Notes under the pieces: model-generated
What the model was told of the DNA's origin: nothing
The model's database searches: none
Seen by the model: the letters and a program-made list of their open reading frames with translations, nothing else
DNA from: Rhodoferax sp.
GTDB taxonomy: Bacteria; Pseudomonadota; Gammaproteobacteria; Burkholderiales; Burkholderiaceae_C
Assembly: GCA_030683195.1 (NCBI GenBank)
Contig: JAUXQA010000319.1
Span: forward strand, 1 to 34,084
Length of the DNA: 34,084 nucleotides
Direction of reading: 5' to 3'
Position numbers and translations under genes: made by a program
Shown: one piece after another, positions 1-9,342 of the stretch
Layout: each line of letters begins with the position of its first letter
How positions within the stretch are numbered: the first letter of the stretch is position 1

Positions 1-293
1 CAACTTGCCCTGAATAAGGCTTAAAGGTTGGCTGGGCTTTGAGTGAACAACCTGAACAGCTTTCCTGTAAGTGTTGGTTGGTTCAGGGCTACTGAACAAA
101 GCGATTTGAGTCGACTCAGGTGAATCCAAACGTGTTTGCATGGGTGGCAATTGTACGCAATACCGTCACCTTAAGGGTTTTTTTCTTTAGCAATAGTCGG
201 ACAGCACCTGTTGTGTAATTTAGATAACGCTTTAGTCATTTAATACCTTTAGGCATCAAAAAACTAAATAAAATCAATAACTTAGATCATTCT

Positions 294-485
294 AGGTGAC
301 TGTTTATGGGAGTGTAGGTGACTGTTTATGGGACATAAGGTGTGTGGATATGGGTGTGAGGTGACTGTTTATGGGACTTAAGGTATGTGGATATGGGCCT
401 TGAGGTGACTGTTTATGGGAAATCGATGATTTTCGATATCTAAGGTGACTGTTTATGGGATAAAAATCCCATAAACAGTCACCTT
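294..485. repeat. Iteron-like array: five direct copies of AGGTGACTGTTTATGGGA (294, 316, 359, 403, 443) plus one inverted copy (467-484)
   Basis: Exact 18-bp copies with starts spaced 22, 43, 44 and 40 bp, about 2 or 4 helical turns. The last copy and the inverted copy form a perfect 20-bp stem (442-461 / 466-485) with a 4-nt AAAA loop. Confidence 0.85.
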
Positions 486-609
486 TAGAAATAAATTGCA
501 ATCACGTGACCGAATAAATTGATGAAAACGGTAGTTTGATCTGGAAATGTATTTGACAAACGTCACCTTTCATCTATGAAAGCTGTGAATTTTGTAGCTT
601 GAATGTATT

Positions 610-1780
610 TTTTGACACCGCCCATAAACAGTCACCTTTAGGCCTTCCAGCAGTTCCGGTCCATGCACAAAGACAGTGTTTAGGTGGCAAAAAACACTGT
701 TTTTTCCATCATCAGCTACTTTTCAAAGAGGCCAATCAGTGGAGAGGTGATGCTTTATGGGAAATGTTGTCCCATAAAGCGTCACCTTTAGACCCTCGCC
801 ACAGTACCGCCTAGGTCGCCGTGATGATCTTGAGGTGGCAAAAAACGCTGTTCATCCCATAAAGTGTCACCTCGACACTGAGGGACCCTTGTGAAGGGTG
901 ACTGTTTAAGGGAAATACTGTCCCATAAACAATCACCTTTAGGCCCTCTCCACAGTGCCGGCCCAGGCGCCCGGATGGTCTCTTGAGGTGGCAAAAAACG
1001 CTGTTCGTCCCATAAACAGTCACCTTTCACTAAGGCCCACCGGCATTAAGGTGACGCTTTATGGGAAATTCGGTCCCCTAAAGCATCACTCTTTGGCCTT
1101 CTCCACAGTGCCAGCCCAGGTGCCGGGATGGTCTTGAGGTGGCAAAAAACGCTGTTTGTCCCATAAACAGTCACCTTTTACCAGGGCCCATCAGCATTAA
1201 GGTGACGCTTTATGGGAAATTCGGTCCCCTAAAGCATCACTCTTTGGCCTTCTCCACAGTGCCGACCAGGCGCCGGGATGATCTTGAGGTGTCAAAAACG
1301 CTGTTCATCCCATAAAGCGTCACCTCAACACTGATGGACCGATGTGAAGGGTGACTGTATATGGGAAATTAGGTCCCATAAAGCATCTCCCTTTGGCCTT
1401 CTCCACAGTGCCAGACCAGGCGCCGGGATGGTTATGAGGTGGCAAAAAACGCTGTTTGTCCCATAAACAGTCACCTTTTACCAGGGCCCATCAGCGTTAA
1501 GGTGACGCTTTATGGGAAATTCGGTCCTATAAAGCGTCACCTTTAGGCCTTCTCCACAGTGCCAGCCCAGGCGCCGGGATGGTTATGAGGTGGCAAAAAA
1601 CGCTGTTTGTCCCATAAACAGTCACCTTTCACTAAGGACCATCAGCATTAAGGTGACGCTTTATGGGAAATTCGGTCCTATAAAGCGTCACCTCTAGGCC
1701 TTCTCCACAGTGCCAACCCAGGCACCGGGATGGTTATGAGGTGGCAAAAAACGCTGTTTGTCCCATAAACAGTCACCTTC
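610..1780. repeat. About eight tandem ~150-bp degenerate repeats, each with nested inverted GGTGAC(TG/GC)TTTATGGGA elements and a conserved GAGGTGGCAAAAAACGCTGTT block
   Basis: The 'CCTTCTCCACAGTGCC' block recurs near 643, 793, 944, 1097, 1248, 1397, 1548 and 1699 (period 149-153 bp). The GGTGGCAAAAAACGCTGTT block recurs with the same period. Confidence 0.9.
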
Positions 1781-1786
1781 GGAAAA

Positions 1787-3589
1787 CTAGACCGACTCGG
1801 CGTATTGAATTAGGTTGCATTTCGGCAACTCCGCTTCCGCAATAAAGGGCGTTGGTACGTCACTGTATAGGGCAAAAAATCGTTCTTTGGCACGCGTCAT
1901 GGCAACATAAAAAAGACAGCGTTCAGCTTGCTCATGCGCTATCAAAGACCCATCATCGGGGGAAACAGAATCGATCAGAAAAACAGTATCGAACTCCAGT
2001 CCTTTGGACGAATGCATGGTGCACAGACGGATGGCTTCCGATCCCTGTTCTTTATCCTGAAGTCGGCCAAGGATAGATAGGCGCTTCGACAATTTTCCAT
2101 CCAAGGCGAGAAGTATTCGTTCAACATGCTCAAACGCCTCACGGACACGCTTTGTCTGAGATCGCATGGTGGAGGCGGACAGGCTTGACAACGCCAAATG
2201 GGACGCGTACCACTCGTAGACTTGGTCAATGACTTCAGGAATGAGCAGCGATATTTCGCCTTTTGCGAGTTTTAAGTTCCAAAGTTTGCAACTGGCGGCG
2301 ACGCTCTGAAGAAACTTTGCATCGGTGTCTGTTGCGTGATCCAGATCGGGAACCTCGCCGCCTGACAGGAAGGACGTGGCGTCATGACCGAGCTTCCTTT
2401 CAAGCTCACGCCGCAATTTGGCATCAAGCGGGAATATGGACAAGACCGGCTGAAAGGAGGATGTGCTGTTGTTGGTCAATGCCTGCAGCATGGAGATGGC
2501 GATGGCGACCGCAGGCAAGTCCCAAATTGAAGGGCCTTTCATGACGTAGGGTATGGCCTTTTCGTTGAGTGCCCTACCCATGGTTTGAAGTGGGAAGTTT
2601 GTTCGTGCAAGCACCGCCACTGACTCGCCAGGCTTGCGGGACTCCAGGACATAGCGCACGATGGCCGAACACTGTTGGTTCAAGCCGGCGAAACACTCAT
2701 GCCCCAAAACTCCGCCCGGACCGCGAGTGGACCGCTGGTTCTTGTCGATTCGATTGGGATCGTTGTTGGCAATCAACAATTTGGCGTGATGCACGATCTC
2801 TTGGCGACTTCTGAAGTTTTCTGAGAGGGCGATGGTCTTGGCGTTGGCCTCACGGCCGAATTTCTGCAGGCCAGCGTAACCCAACGCACTGCGCCATTCG
2901 TAAATCGTTTGATCGTCGTCCGCAACCAGGGTCGTGATAACGCCTTTGCGGGTGTGGGCCAGGATCATTTCAAGCTGGATTTCATCCGCGTCCTGCATCT
3001 CATCACCCAAAAGATGCGTTATTGGCAGGAGGGGCAACTGGCCATTGACCATCTGGGTGGCACAGTCGCGCATCACCATCGACAGGTCGGTCGAATTGGA
3101 GGTTTCCAGGCGCTTGTGATAAGCCACCACAAAGTCGTGTTGCTTGAAGTCGTCAAACTCGACTTGAGACTGATCCAGTGCGCCCTGATATTTTTCCAGC
3201 GCCAGTTGGAACTCCTTGCGTTCCTCAGGCATGAGGTCAAACAGCATGGCGTTGACCATGGCAGTCTTGGCGGGTGGGGCAATCAACCGAGGTGTGTTGC
3301 GCGCATGCTTTTGATAGTGTCGTAACGCGATTGAATGAAACGTGCCGCATATCAGTCTGGTACCGGGACTTTGGGCACGATCCGCCTGGAGTCGATTGAT
3401 CATTCTCTCGCGCATCTCGTCGGCAGCTGCGGAGGTAAATGTGACCATGCAAAGGCGATTTGCAGGATCATTCAGTATGTGAATTCCTTTTACAACCGAG
3501 GTCGATGTTTTGCCAGACCCCGGCCCTGCAAACAGGATCAGATTTTCACAGTAGACGGATGCCGCCTCTTGGCTGACTGTCAAAGCCAT
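1787..3589 (-). CDS. UvrD/Rep-type superfamily 1 ATP-dependent DNA helicase
   Basis: 600 aa; Walker A LFAGPGSGKTSTSV, MVTFTSAAADEMRERM, VADDDQTIYEWRSA, LCTMHSSKGLEFDTVFL, YVAMTRAKERFF: the SF1A helicase motif set. Confidence 0.93.
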   Translation of the reverse strand: MALTVSQEAASVYCENLILFAGPGSGKTSTSVVKGIHILNDPANRLCMVTFTSAAADEMRERMINRLQADRAQSPGTRLICGTFHSIALRHYQKHARNTPRLIAPPAKTAMVNAMLFDLMPEERKEFQLALEKYQGALDQSQVEFDDFKQHDFVVAYHKRLETSNSTDLSMVMRDCATQMVNGQLPLLPITHLLGDEMQDADEIQLEMILAHTRKGVITTLVADDDQTIYEWRSALGYAGLQKFGREANAKTIALSENFRSRQEIVHHAKLLIANNDPNRIDKNQRSTRGPGGVLGHECFAGLNQQCSAIVRYVLESRKPGESVAVLARTNFPLQTMGRALNEKAIPYVMKGPSIWDLPAVAIAISMLQALTNNSTSSFQPVLSIFPLDAKLRRELERKLGHDATSFLSGGEVPDLDHATDTDAKFLQSVAASCKLWNLKLAKGEISLLIPEVIDQVYEWYASHLALSSLSASTMRSQTKRVREAFEHVERILLALDGKLSKRLSILGRLQDKEQGSEAIRLCTMHSSKGLEFDTVFLIDSVSPDDGSLIAHEQAERCLFYVAMTRAKERFFALYSDVPTPFIAEAELPKCNLIQYAESV

Positions 3590-3703
3590 GATCTAACCGA
3601 CATGATGCAATGCCCGGCAAACGTCAATCCAGTCCTTCTTGATCTGAACTTGTGTGTGCACAAAATCAAGACTATGGCGTGGAATGATCTGCCACGCTCC
3701 AGA

Positions 3704-4594
3704 TCAGGCGATGACCGGGGCCACAGGAGCGGACCCTGTCATTCCAGCATCGGCCGCATCTGTTGGTGCGTGCGAGTCGGTTTTGAATTTGACAGAGCGT
3801 TTTCGGTCTGCAGCGTTAGCGGCGGCAACACCTGTAGCAACCAGGGAATCAAGCACCGCACTGGCTTCATCCAGAGAAACATGAGAACCATGATCGTTTT
3901 CAGATGCATCGTATTCAGCCTGACCTTCTTGAACGATTTTCTCTGCATGGATGACGTCGTCTTCAACTAGATCACCGCGTGCAGCACGCATTCTCAAAGA
4001 CTCTTTGCGCAATTTGATGTGCTCATTGCGAACCAGGGCCGTGAATGAGCGGATGGCCCTGCGTCCTTCCAGTTCAGCTTTGCTGCGTTGGCTGCCATCC
4101 AGAATTCCATAAAGGGAGGCTGAACCGGTAAGTTGATAGTATTCATCAAGCTTGATCAGCAGGGAAATGAACGAGTAGGCGTGGGCTGCAATGATGGGAA
4201 TTGTCAGTCGTTGTGCCTGCAGGTAAACCGCATCTGGGGTAATGCCGTTGTTGCGAAAGAGAGCAGCGGTTTGTTCAATTCGCTTGGTCAAAAGGAGCTG
4301 CACAGCCGCAAGCTTTTCGCCGGTCATGCGGGCATAGTTGTCTAGCAGTTCCTGATTGAAGTCGGGGCGGCGGCGATAAACGCTTTCCAGGAACAGATAT
4401 CGTGACAGCAATTTGAAGTCCCTGCGATAGAAGCTCAAGGGAGCCGGCGAGCGAAGGGTTTCCGTCACGAAACGTACTGGATCGCGGAAGTCGCGAGCGA
4501 ATTCACTGCCAAATACTTCCGCCAAAGAGGCGATTCGAGGATCAGGAACAAGTTGATCTTGCAGGGCCGCAGTTGGTGTCGTTGTATCTGTCAT
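3704..4594 (-). CDS. Conjugation-associated protein resembling the PFL_4669 / AcaB (DUF1845) superfamily
   Basis: Start chosen at internal ATG 4594 (MTDTTTPTAALQDQLV...). The segment RLTIPIIAAHAYSFISLLIKLDEYYQL...LYGILDGSQRSKAELEGRRAIRSFTALVRNEHI resembles the PFL_4669-family core from memory; family call not verified. Confidence 0.5.
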   Translation of the reverse strand: MTDTTTPTAALQDQLVPDPRIASLAEVFGSEFARDFRDPVRFVTETLRSPAPLSFYRRDFKLLSRYLFLESVYRRRPDFNQELLDNYARMTGEKLAAVQLLLTKRIEQTAALFRNNGITPDAVYLQAQRLTIPIIAAHAYSFISLLIKLDEYYQLTGSASLYGILDGSQRSKAELEGRRAIRSFTALVRNEHIKLRKESLRMRAARGDLVEDDVIHAEKIVQEGQAEYDASENDHGSHVSLDEASAVLDSLVATGVAAANAADRKRSVKFKTDSHAPTDAADAGMTGSAPVAPVIA

Positions 4595-4663
4595 AAGTTT
4601 GCTCCAGTACGAAAATGCCTTGCGGCGGATAGTTCCAGCAAAGTTTAGAGGTCGTGTCTCTGC

Positions 4664-4709
4664 AGCTGTCCGAGCAAACACTCTTAATCTGGCATTTGCT
4701 CGGACAACT
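4664..4709 (-). promoter_or_regulatory. Dyad box copy 1: AGCTGTCCGAGCAAA-N16-TTTGCTCGGACAACT
   Basis: Near-perfect 15-bp inverted repeat. CCGAGCAA (4670-4677) and TTGCTCGG (4696-4703) are separated by 18 bp; lies upstream of the minus-strand gene starting at 4594. Confidence 0.75.
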
Positions 4710-5120
4710 GTGCTGTTTTCTTTTGGTCCAGGCATATCTTTCCAGATAGAATTACTGCAACTTTCAGTTACGCTGGAGTTAGTGGAGCTGGGACACTCAA
4801 ACTTTCCGAGCCATCTGCAAAGTAGAAAAGATGCGACGGCGTCTATCTGCGCGAAAGTGCCAGACAATATTGGAAGCACCCCCGGCTCTGCCCGGGGGCT
4901 GCGATTTCCAAATCACCCCATTTCAATTTCACATAGCTACGTGACAAAACCAAACACGCTTTGACAGTAATGAACTGTTTGGCGGGTATGGTTTTTTCAT
5001 GGGCGCAAGTCCTGAGAAGAGTCGGTCCGGGTTTACCTGGGCCGACGAGCTGACGTTGTCAGCCATATCAGTCGCTCTGAACTCCGGTTCAGCGCATGCT
5101 GCGAAAGCAGCTTTACATCA

Positions 5121-5160
5121 ACCCTTGGGGCCAGTTCCCTTGGGGCTGGTTTCCCTTTGG
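5121..5160 (+). promoter_or_regulatory. Leader RNA element, putative pseudoknot A
   Basis: ATCAACCCTT-GGGG-CCAG-TT-CCC-TTGGGG-CTGG, immediately upstream of the small ORF at 5170; shares architecture with elements at 11984 and 15507. Confidence 0.5.
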
Positions 5161-5169
5161 AGATCCAGC

Positions 5170-5310
5170 ATGAAAGCATTTGTCGTTTCCATCATCGTGG
5201 CCCTCGCAGCTATCGCTGCCGTGGCCAATTCTGCGCATACCAGCACAGAAAAGACAGTTCAGGCCGGCATCAGCCGTCTTGCAGCTGCCGAGGCTGCAGC
5301 TCTTAAGTAA
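5170..5310 (+). CDS. Small (46 aa) putative exported or membrane protein
   Basis: MKAFVVSIIVALAAIAAVANSAHTSTEKTVQAGISRLAAAEAAALK: basic N-terminus and hydrophobic core; TTTGGAGATCCAGC RBS; leader structure upstream and hairpin downstream. Confidence 0.6.
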   Translation: MKAFVVSIIVALAAIAAVANSAHTSTEKTVQAGISRLAAAEAAALK

Positions 5311-5314
5311 GGAC

Positions 5315-5346
5315 CTCAACACCCATGCATCTGCGTGGGTGTTGAG
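5315..5346 (+). terminator. Hairpin after the small ORF, no U tract
   Basis: CTCAACACCCATGCA / TGCGTGGGTGTTGAG, 11 perfect pairs plus an extension; no T run follows, so intrinsic termination is uncertain. Confidence 0.45.
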
Positions 5347-5400
5347 TGATCTTCATGATCTGTATGAAATATCCTCACCCATCACCCAGTGGAGGCCGCA

Positions 5401-6048
5401 ATGATTGCGCGCATGCACGGCTCTAGCGGCCACAACCCGCTTCAACAACCCCTTTTCTTTGTCGAGCCAGAACACCGTCATTTGATGACAGACATCTGGA
5501 ACAAAAAAATCTTTATCACTGAACAGCGCAAGCTCAAGGAAGAAAAGAAGGCTCACCAGAGGATCGAGGTCCTTGTCGCCAAGTCCCATGCGGAGGGCAT
5601 CACTTGGACAAATATCCAAAAGCTGTTGGATCGTCCGATCGGTCACTATCAAGCATCAGAACTGGACATCCAGCCAGCAACCGATGAACCGTCGCCCATC
5701 CATCATGTCGATGGGGTCACCGAGGAGCGTATTGAGTGGACAGAGCAGGCAATGCTCGATCTTCACGAAGGCGTACTCAACTATTCGCTCCAACTCCTGA
5801 GAACCAGGGGAAACGCGAAAGAAAAACTGGAAATCCTCAATTGGATCTGGGCAGACGATGTCTACGACTTCGTGACCAGAAAAATTCGAGGCGTCAATAA
5901 ACAAGTCCCGATACGGGCAGATCAAATACCCTTTTCATTCCAGACGTGCTGTCGTCTTAGCGGATACCGCTATGACTTGCTGCGCGATGGATTGGCTTGG
6001 GAGATGCGAACTGCACTTGCCGCATTGGGATTCCAACCACGGAATTAG
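5401..6048 (+). CDS. Hypothetical protein
   Basis: 215-aa ORF (MIARMHGSSGHNPLQQPLFF...) with GGAGG just upstream of ATG 5401; no family recognised. Confidence 0.75.
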   Translation: MIARMHGSSGHNPLQQPLFFVEPEHRHLMTDIWNKKIFITEQRKLKEEKKAHQRIEVLVAKSHAEGITWTNIQKLLDRPIGHYQASELDIQPATDEPSPIHHVDGVTEERIEWTEQAMLDLHEGVLNYSLQLLRTRGNAKEKLEILNWIWADDVYDFVTRKIRGVNKQVPIRADQIPFSFQTCCRLSGYRYDLLRDGLAWEMRTALAALGFQPRN

Positions 6049-6050
6049 CA

Positions 6051-6995
6051 ATGAACAAAACAAAGTACAGCCTCTCAACAGAGTTCGGCCTGGATATCGA
6101 CCCACGAGCAATGATCGATGGTTACGAGTCCGGTCATCCTGCTGCGCCGCCTATTAAAGACGGGTACGTCTTTCAAAGGGTAAAGTTGCGAGACATCCTT
6201 GCCTTCTGGCAATCGGGATTCACGGCGCTAAAGATCATGGGCGACCCTGCCACTGGCAAGACATCGCTGATTGAGCAATGGCATGCGCACCTGCGTTGGC
6301 CGCTCTATAAAGTCGCATGCTCTCGTTCCACCGAGGCATGCCGATTGATTGGTCACCTTGTGCCCACAGAGACCGGAGGCCTGAAATGGGTCGATGGACC
6401 TGTATTGAGGGCTGCAAAAGAGGGCACAAGTGTTTTGCTCGATGAGTACAACACCATGGATCCCGATCAGGCGACCGGTTTGAATCTATTGCTGGATGGT
6501 TATTCGTTCACAGTGGAAGAAACCGGTGAAATCGTGGTCCCACAACCTGGATTTCGAGTTTTTGCAACTGAAAACTCGATTCAATCTCGTTTGAGTGTGA
6601 CGGGAAGGAACGTTCAGGATGTCGCTAACGATGATCGGTTCACGGTTATGGAAGCCGACTACTTGCCTGAGGACTTGGAAATCAAGGCGCTTTACAACGC
6701 CATGCTTGCAGCAAAAATTGCGGAGCCGGTGGCGGCGCAGCAAGCCAAGTTGGTCGTCGAGCTTGCCAATAAAGTTCGGATGGCATACCGCAATGAGGAA
6801 GACGGTATCGAGAAACCAATGAGCCACCGCGCGGCAATTCGCTGGGCAATTCTTGCGTCCAGATATCAAGGGGTTCCAATCGCAGAGGGCGGGCCCATGA
6901 TTTACGCGCTGCATCGAGCTTTTGCAATGAGCAAAGAAATGGCAGCCGTAGTCGATACATACGCCAGAGTGAAACTGGGTCTGCCGACAGCATGA
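6051..6995 (+). CDS. MoxR/CobS-like AAA+ ATPase
   Basis: Walker A KIMGDPATGKTSLIEQW, Walker B TSVLLDEYNTMDP, sensor region RVFATENS, DDRFTVMEADYLPEDLE. Start taken at 6051 (MNKTKYSLSTEFG). Confidence 0.85.
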   Translation: MNKTKYSLSTEFGLDIDPRAMIDGYESGHPAAPPIKDGYVFQRVKLRDILAFWQSGFTALKIMGDPATGKTSLIEQWHAHLRWPLYKVACSRSTEACRLIGHLVPTETGGLKWVDGPVLRAAKEGTSVLLDEYNTMDPDQATGLNLLLDGYSFTVEETGEIVVPQPGFRVFATENSIQSRLSVTGRNVQDVANDDRFTVMEADYLPEDLEIKALYNAMLAAKIAEPVAAQQAKLVVELANKVRMAYRNEEDGIEKPMSHRAAIRWAILASRYQGVPIAEGGPMIYALHRAFAMSKEMAAVVDTYARVKLGLPTA

Positions 6996-7690
6996 AAGAT
7001 TGCCGAAACGTCTTGTTTGACGTCTTTCAGAATCCTCTCTCGAAGTCGGTCTACGCCTTCGGTGAGTTGCCTGACAAGTCAACAATTGTCCTGGAAAGAA
7101 ACAGCGACAAGGGCCATGCGGTCCTGAGGTCGCTGCCAATTGTTTCGGCGATGCAATTGATGGGGAAAAAGCTCCGTCAGGGGTATATCCGTGGCAAGTC
7201 GATGATGTATTTCGACGCGGCTGAACAGGCATTTACCCACGTACACCCTGATCTCAGTTGGGGTGGGAAGAACTGGCTTTTGGCAGCGAAAGCCCCAACC
7301 GTTCAACAAGGGATCGATGCTGTTGTGGCGGCGATCAGAAAGGCGCCACCCAGCGTCATTCACCCTGTTGAAATTGATGCATGGGCACTTCGTCAACAAA
7401 ATAATGCGGCGTATATCGTCGCATTTAACGACCTTCCGGTCTGGAGTTTGATTCTCACCGAGACATCCCTTAAAGAAGGATGGCTCGTGCGGGCGAATTC
7501 GCATCTGTCAGGGGCACCGTCCTTACTGCCTTCCATGAACCCCATCGAATGGGACGACTGGCTTCAACAAGTTTTCGAGCTAGACCTGGTGCAGCGCACG
7601 CGCGTGGAGCTGGGTTTTACCTTCGACAACATTCATAAATCTGACTATCAGGAAATCATCGATTCCGAGAATTGGTCTGCACTCATTTGA
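6992..7690 (+). CDS. Hypothetical protein
   Basis: 232-aa ORF overlapping the upstream stop (ATGA), implying translational coupling; no family recognised. Confidence 0.75.
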   Translation: MKDCRNVLFDVFQNPLSKSVYAFGELPDKSTIVLERNSDKGHAVLRSLPIVSAMQLMGKKLRQGYIRGKSMMYFDAAEQAFTHVHPDLSWGGKNWLLAAKAPTVQQGIDAVVAAIRKAPPSVIHPVEIDAWALRQQNNAAYIVAFNDLPVWSLILTETSLKEGWLVRANSHLSGAPSLLPSMNPIEWDDWLQQVFELDLVQRTRVELGFTFDNIHKSDYQEIIDSENWSALI

Positions 7691-7699
7691 AAGAATGTC

Positions 7700-8758
7700 A
7701 TGCTCAAATTTTGTATTTTTCTAATTACAACGATCCTGAAAGGGGTTGGATTCATCCTCACAGAGATTGCGAGACGAATCGCTGACATCGCTATTCCGCC
7801 TGCGCCTTACATCCAGGGTCTGGGTGGTGCTGATTATTCTGCACGCAAGGCGTACACAGAAAAAGCGATCAACCAGCTCATGGCGAAAGCCACGGTTGGT
7901 TCATATGCCAAAGTCGTGACCCCGGCCGAAACGCCAAAGGTTGACGAACGAGACCCTCTGGTCCTGCGCACGCCTCAAGAGCTAATGCCAGATCAGGGGC
8001 AGCTTGAGGGTCGGTGTAGCCCGCAGGTGTCTTCCAGGGTTCTCACCATCCCTTTAGAAGCGGACGGTGGTCTGCCCATTGGTACGGCGTGGATCTACCT
8101 GTTTGAGCGCGATGCCTCAGGCAAAGCGTTGCACAAGGCTCGCCGCGTTCTCAAGTTCAACAATCGTGCGCTTGCACGAGTCATTTGTGGGCCCGATGAA
8201 ATGCGTTACTTTTTCAAGGATGTCGATTACATTCCAGAAAATGGTACGCGTGAAATCTGCGATGCTTTTGTCGGTGAGATTCGCAAGCTCTTGGACAGGA
8301 AGCAAGCCTTCTCCAAGGCGGCGAAGATGAATGTCGCGGCTGAGAAGCCCAAGCCGATCGAAGCAGCAGCAATGCCGAAGCCAGATCCTGTGGTTGTGCA
8401 AGCGCCCGCGCTGCCTCCCACTTCAGCGCCAGTTCTCCAGAAGGCTATGGAGCCAATGCGCCCTGTGAATCGAACTGTCAAAGGTCAGGTTTATGAAGGG
8501 ATGGTGGTGAGTGCGGGAATGAGCACCAAGAATGGACAGACCGGGTCATATTCGACGTTTTGTCTCACTCTCAATGATGGTGAAAAAGAGGTGCCGCTAA
8601 ACGGCACCGAAATTCATCGCCAGTTCAAAGACATGGGAATCCGAATCGGTGAGCGCGTTAAAGTAGTGTCCATGGGACGTTCTCCAATAGACGTGCCGGG
8701 GCAAGAAAAACAAGGTTGGAAGAACCTCTACCAAATCACGCGATTAGGAGCACATTGA
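7700..8758 (+). CDS. Hypothetical protein with a possible C-terminal nucleic-acid-binding domain
   Basis: 352-aa ORF; Pro/Ala-rich linker (PKPIEAAAMPKPDPVVVQAPALPPTSAPV) followed by a compact beta-rich C-terminus (GQVYEGMVVSAGMSTKNGQTGSYSTFCLTLNDGEKEVPL). TGATG overlap with ssb. Confidence 0.7.
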   Translation: MLKFCIFLITTILKGVGFILTEIARRIADIAIPPAPYIQGLGGADYSARKAYTEKAINQLMAKATVGSYAKVVTPAETPKVDERDPLVLRTPQELMPDQGQLEGRCSPQVSSRVLTIPLEADGGLPIGTAWIYLFERDASGKALHKARRVLKFNNRALARVICGPDEMRYFFKDVDYIPENGTREICDAFVGEIRKLLDRKQAFSKAAKMNVAAEKPKPIEAAAMPKPDPVVVQAPALPPTSAPVLQKAMEPMRPVNRTVKGQVYEGMVVSAGMSTKNGQTGSYSTFCLTLNDGEKEVPLNGTEIHRQFKDMGIRIGERVKVVSMGRSPIDVPGQEKQGWKNLYQITRLGAH

Positions 8759-9336
8759 TGATCAGCGTTACCGCAACCGGCTTCATTGGTGAAAAGCCGC
8801 AACTTCAGGTTGTCAGCGCTTCAAGCCAGAAGGTCGAATTCGACGTTATCTGGGGCCGCCGTGCGTTCAGCGCCGGGCAATGGAAAACGGCGTGGGAGCG
8901 CGCAACCTTCGTTGCTTGGGGTGAGGAAGCCGAACGAATCGCAGGTTCACTTGACAAGGGCAACAATGTCTCTTGCACGGGTTTGCAGGAAACCTCAGAG
9001 TGGACCGACCGCGATGGCAACAAGCGGTCCAAAGTCAAGTTCAAGCTTACTGCCTGGATCAAACACCACAACCCGCGACCACAAGACGCGGCACCTCAAT
9101 CAGGTAGGCCGGCTGCAGTGGACAGCAGCCATGGCCACAGCAAGGCCAATGAAAGGGCAGGGCACAGGGAGCAGTCTGAGGTGAACTATCAGCACACCAG
9201 ACAGCAGCAACCGGTACCGCCCGTGAACCAGGCACCCAGACCGCAACGCGGTTATGAGCCTGACAATTCGGACGAGCCTTTTGCTGGCTTTCCGGATTAT
9301 TCTGGAAACCATTCGAATGACTTCATCCGGATGTAG
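8758..9336 (+). CDS. ssb: Single-stranded DNA-binding protein
   Basis: OB-fold-like N-terminus (MISVTATGFIGEKPQLQVVSASSQKVEFDVIWGRR...WERATFVAWGEEAERIAGSLDKGNNVSCTGLQETSEWTDRDGNKRSKVKFKLTAW) and a Gln/Pro-rich tail. Confidence 0.85.
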   Translation: MISVTATGFIGEKPQLQVVSASSQKVEFDVIWGRRAFSAGQWKTAWERATFVAWGEEAERIAGSLDKGNNVSCTGLQETSEWTDRDGNKRSKVKFKLTAWIKHHNPRPQDAAPQSGRPAAVDSSHGHSKANERAGHREQSEVNYQHTRQQQPVPPVNQAPRPQRGYEPDNSDEPFAGFPDYSGNHSNDFIRM

Positions 9337-9342
9337 TTGACA

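Noticed and set aside
304-1137. Short ORFs within the repeat region (304-501, 599-814, 788-1030, 811-1023, 955-1137)
   Set aside because: Translations are simply the repeats read in frame (for example KGDCLWD, INSHL), with no RBS or protein-like composition.
294-1780. CRISPR array
   Set aside because: Repeats are either 22-44 bp apart with repeat-like spacers or ~150 bp units that are homologous throughout; spacers are not unique and no cas genes are present.
4946-4995. MerR-type promoter (TTGACA at 4961 with a 20-bp spacer and CCAAACA/TGTTTGG dyad)
   Set aside because: The dyad flanks the -35 rather than sitting between -35 and -10, and no MerR-like gene is present; too weak to call.
6409-6441. 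TTGCTCGA in the CobS-like gene as a dyad box
   Set aside because: Only a weak partner arm (GGCTGCAA-like) and inside coding sequence; likely chance.
6486-7232. 248-aa minus-strand ORF
   Set aside because: Antisense to the AAA+ gene and its neighbour; Cys/Arg/His-rich low-quality translation, no recognisable domain.
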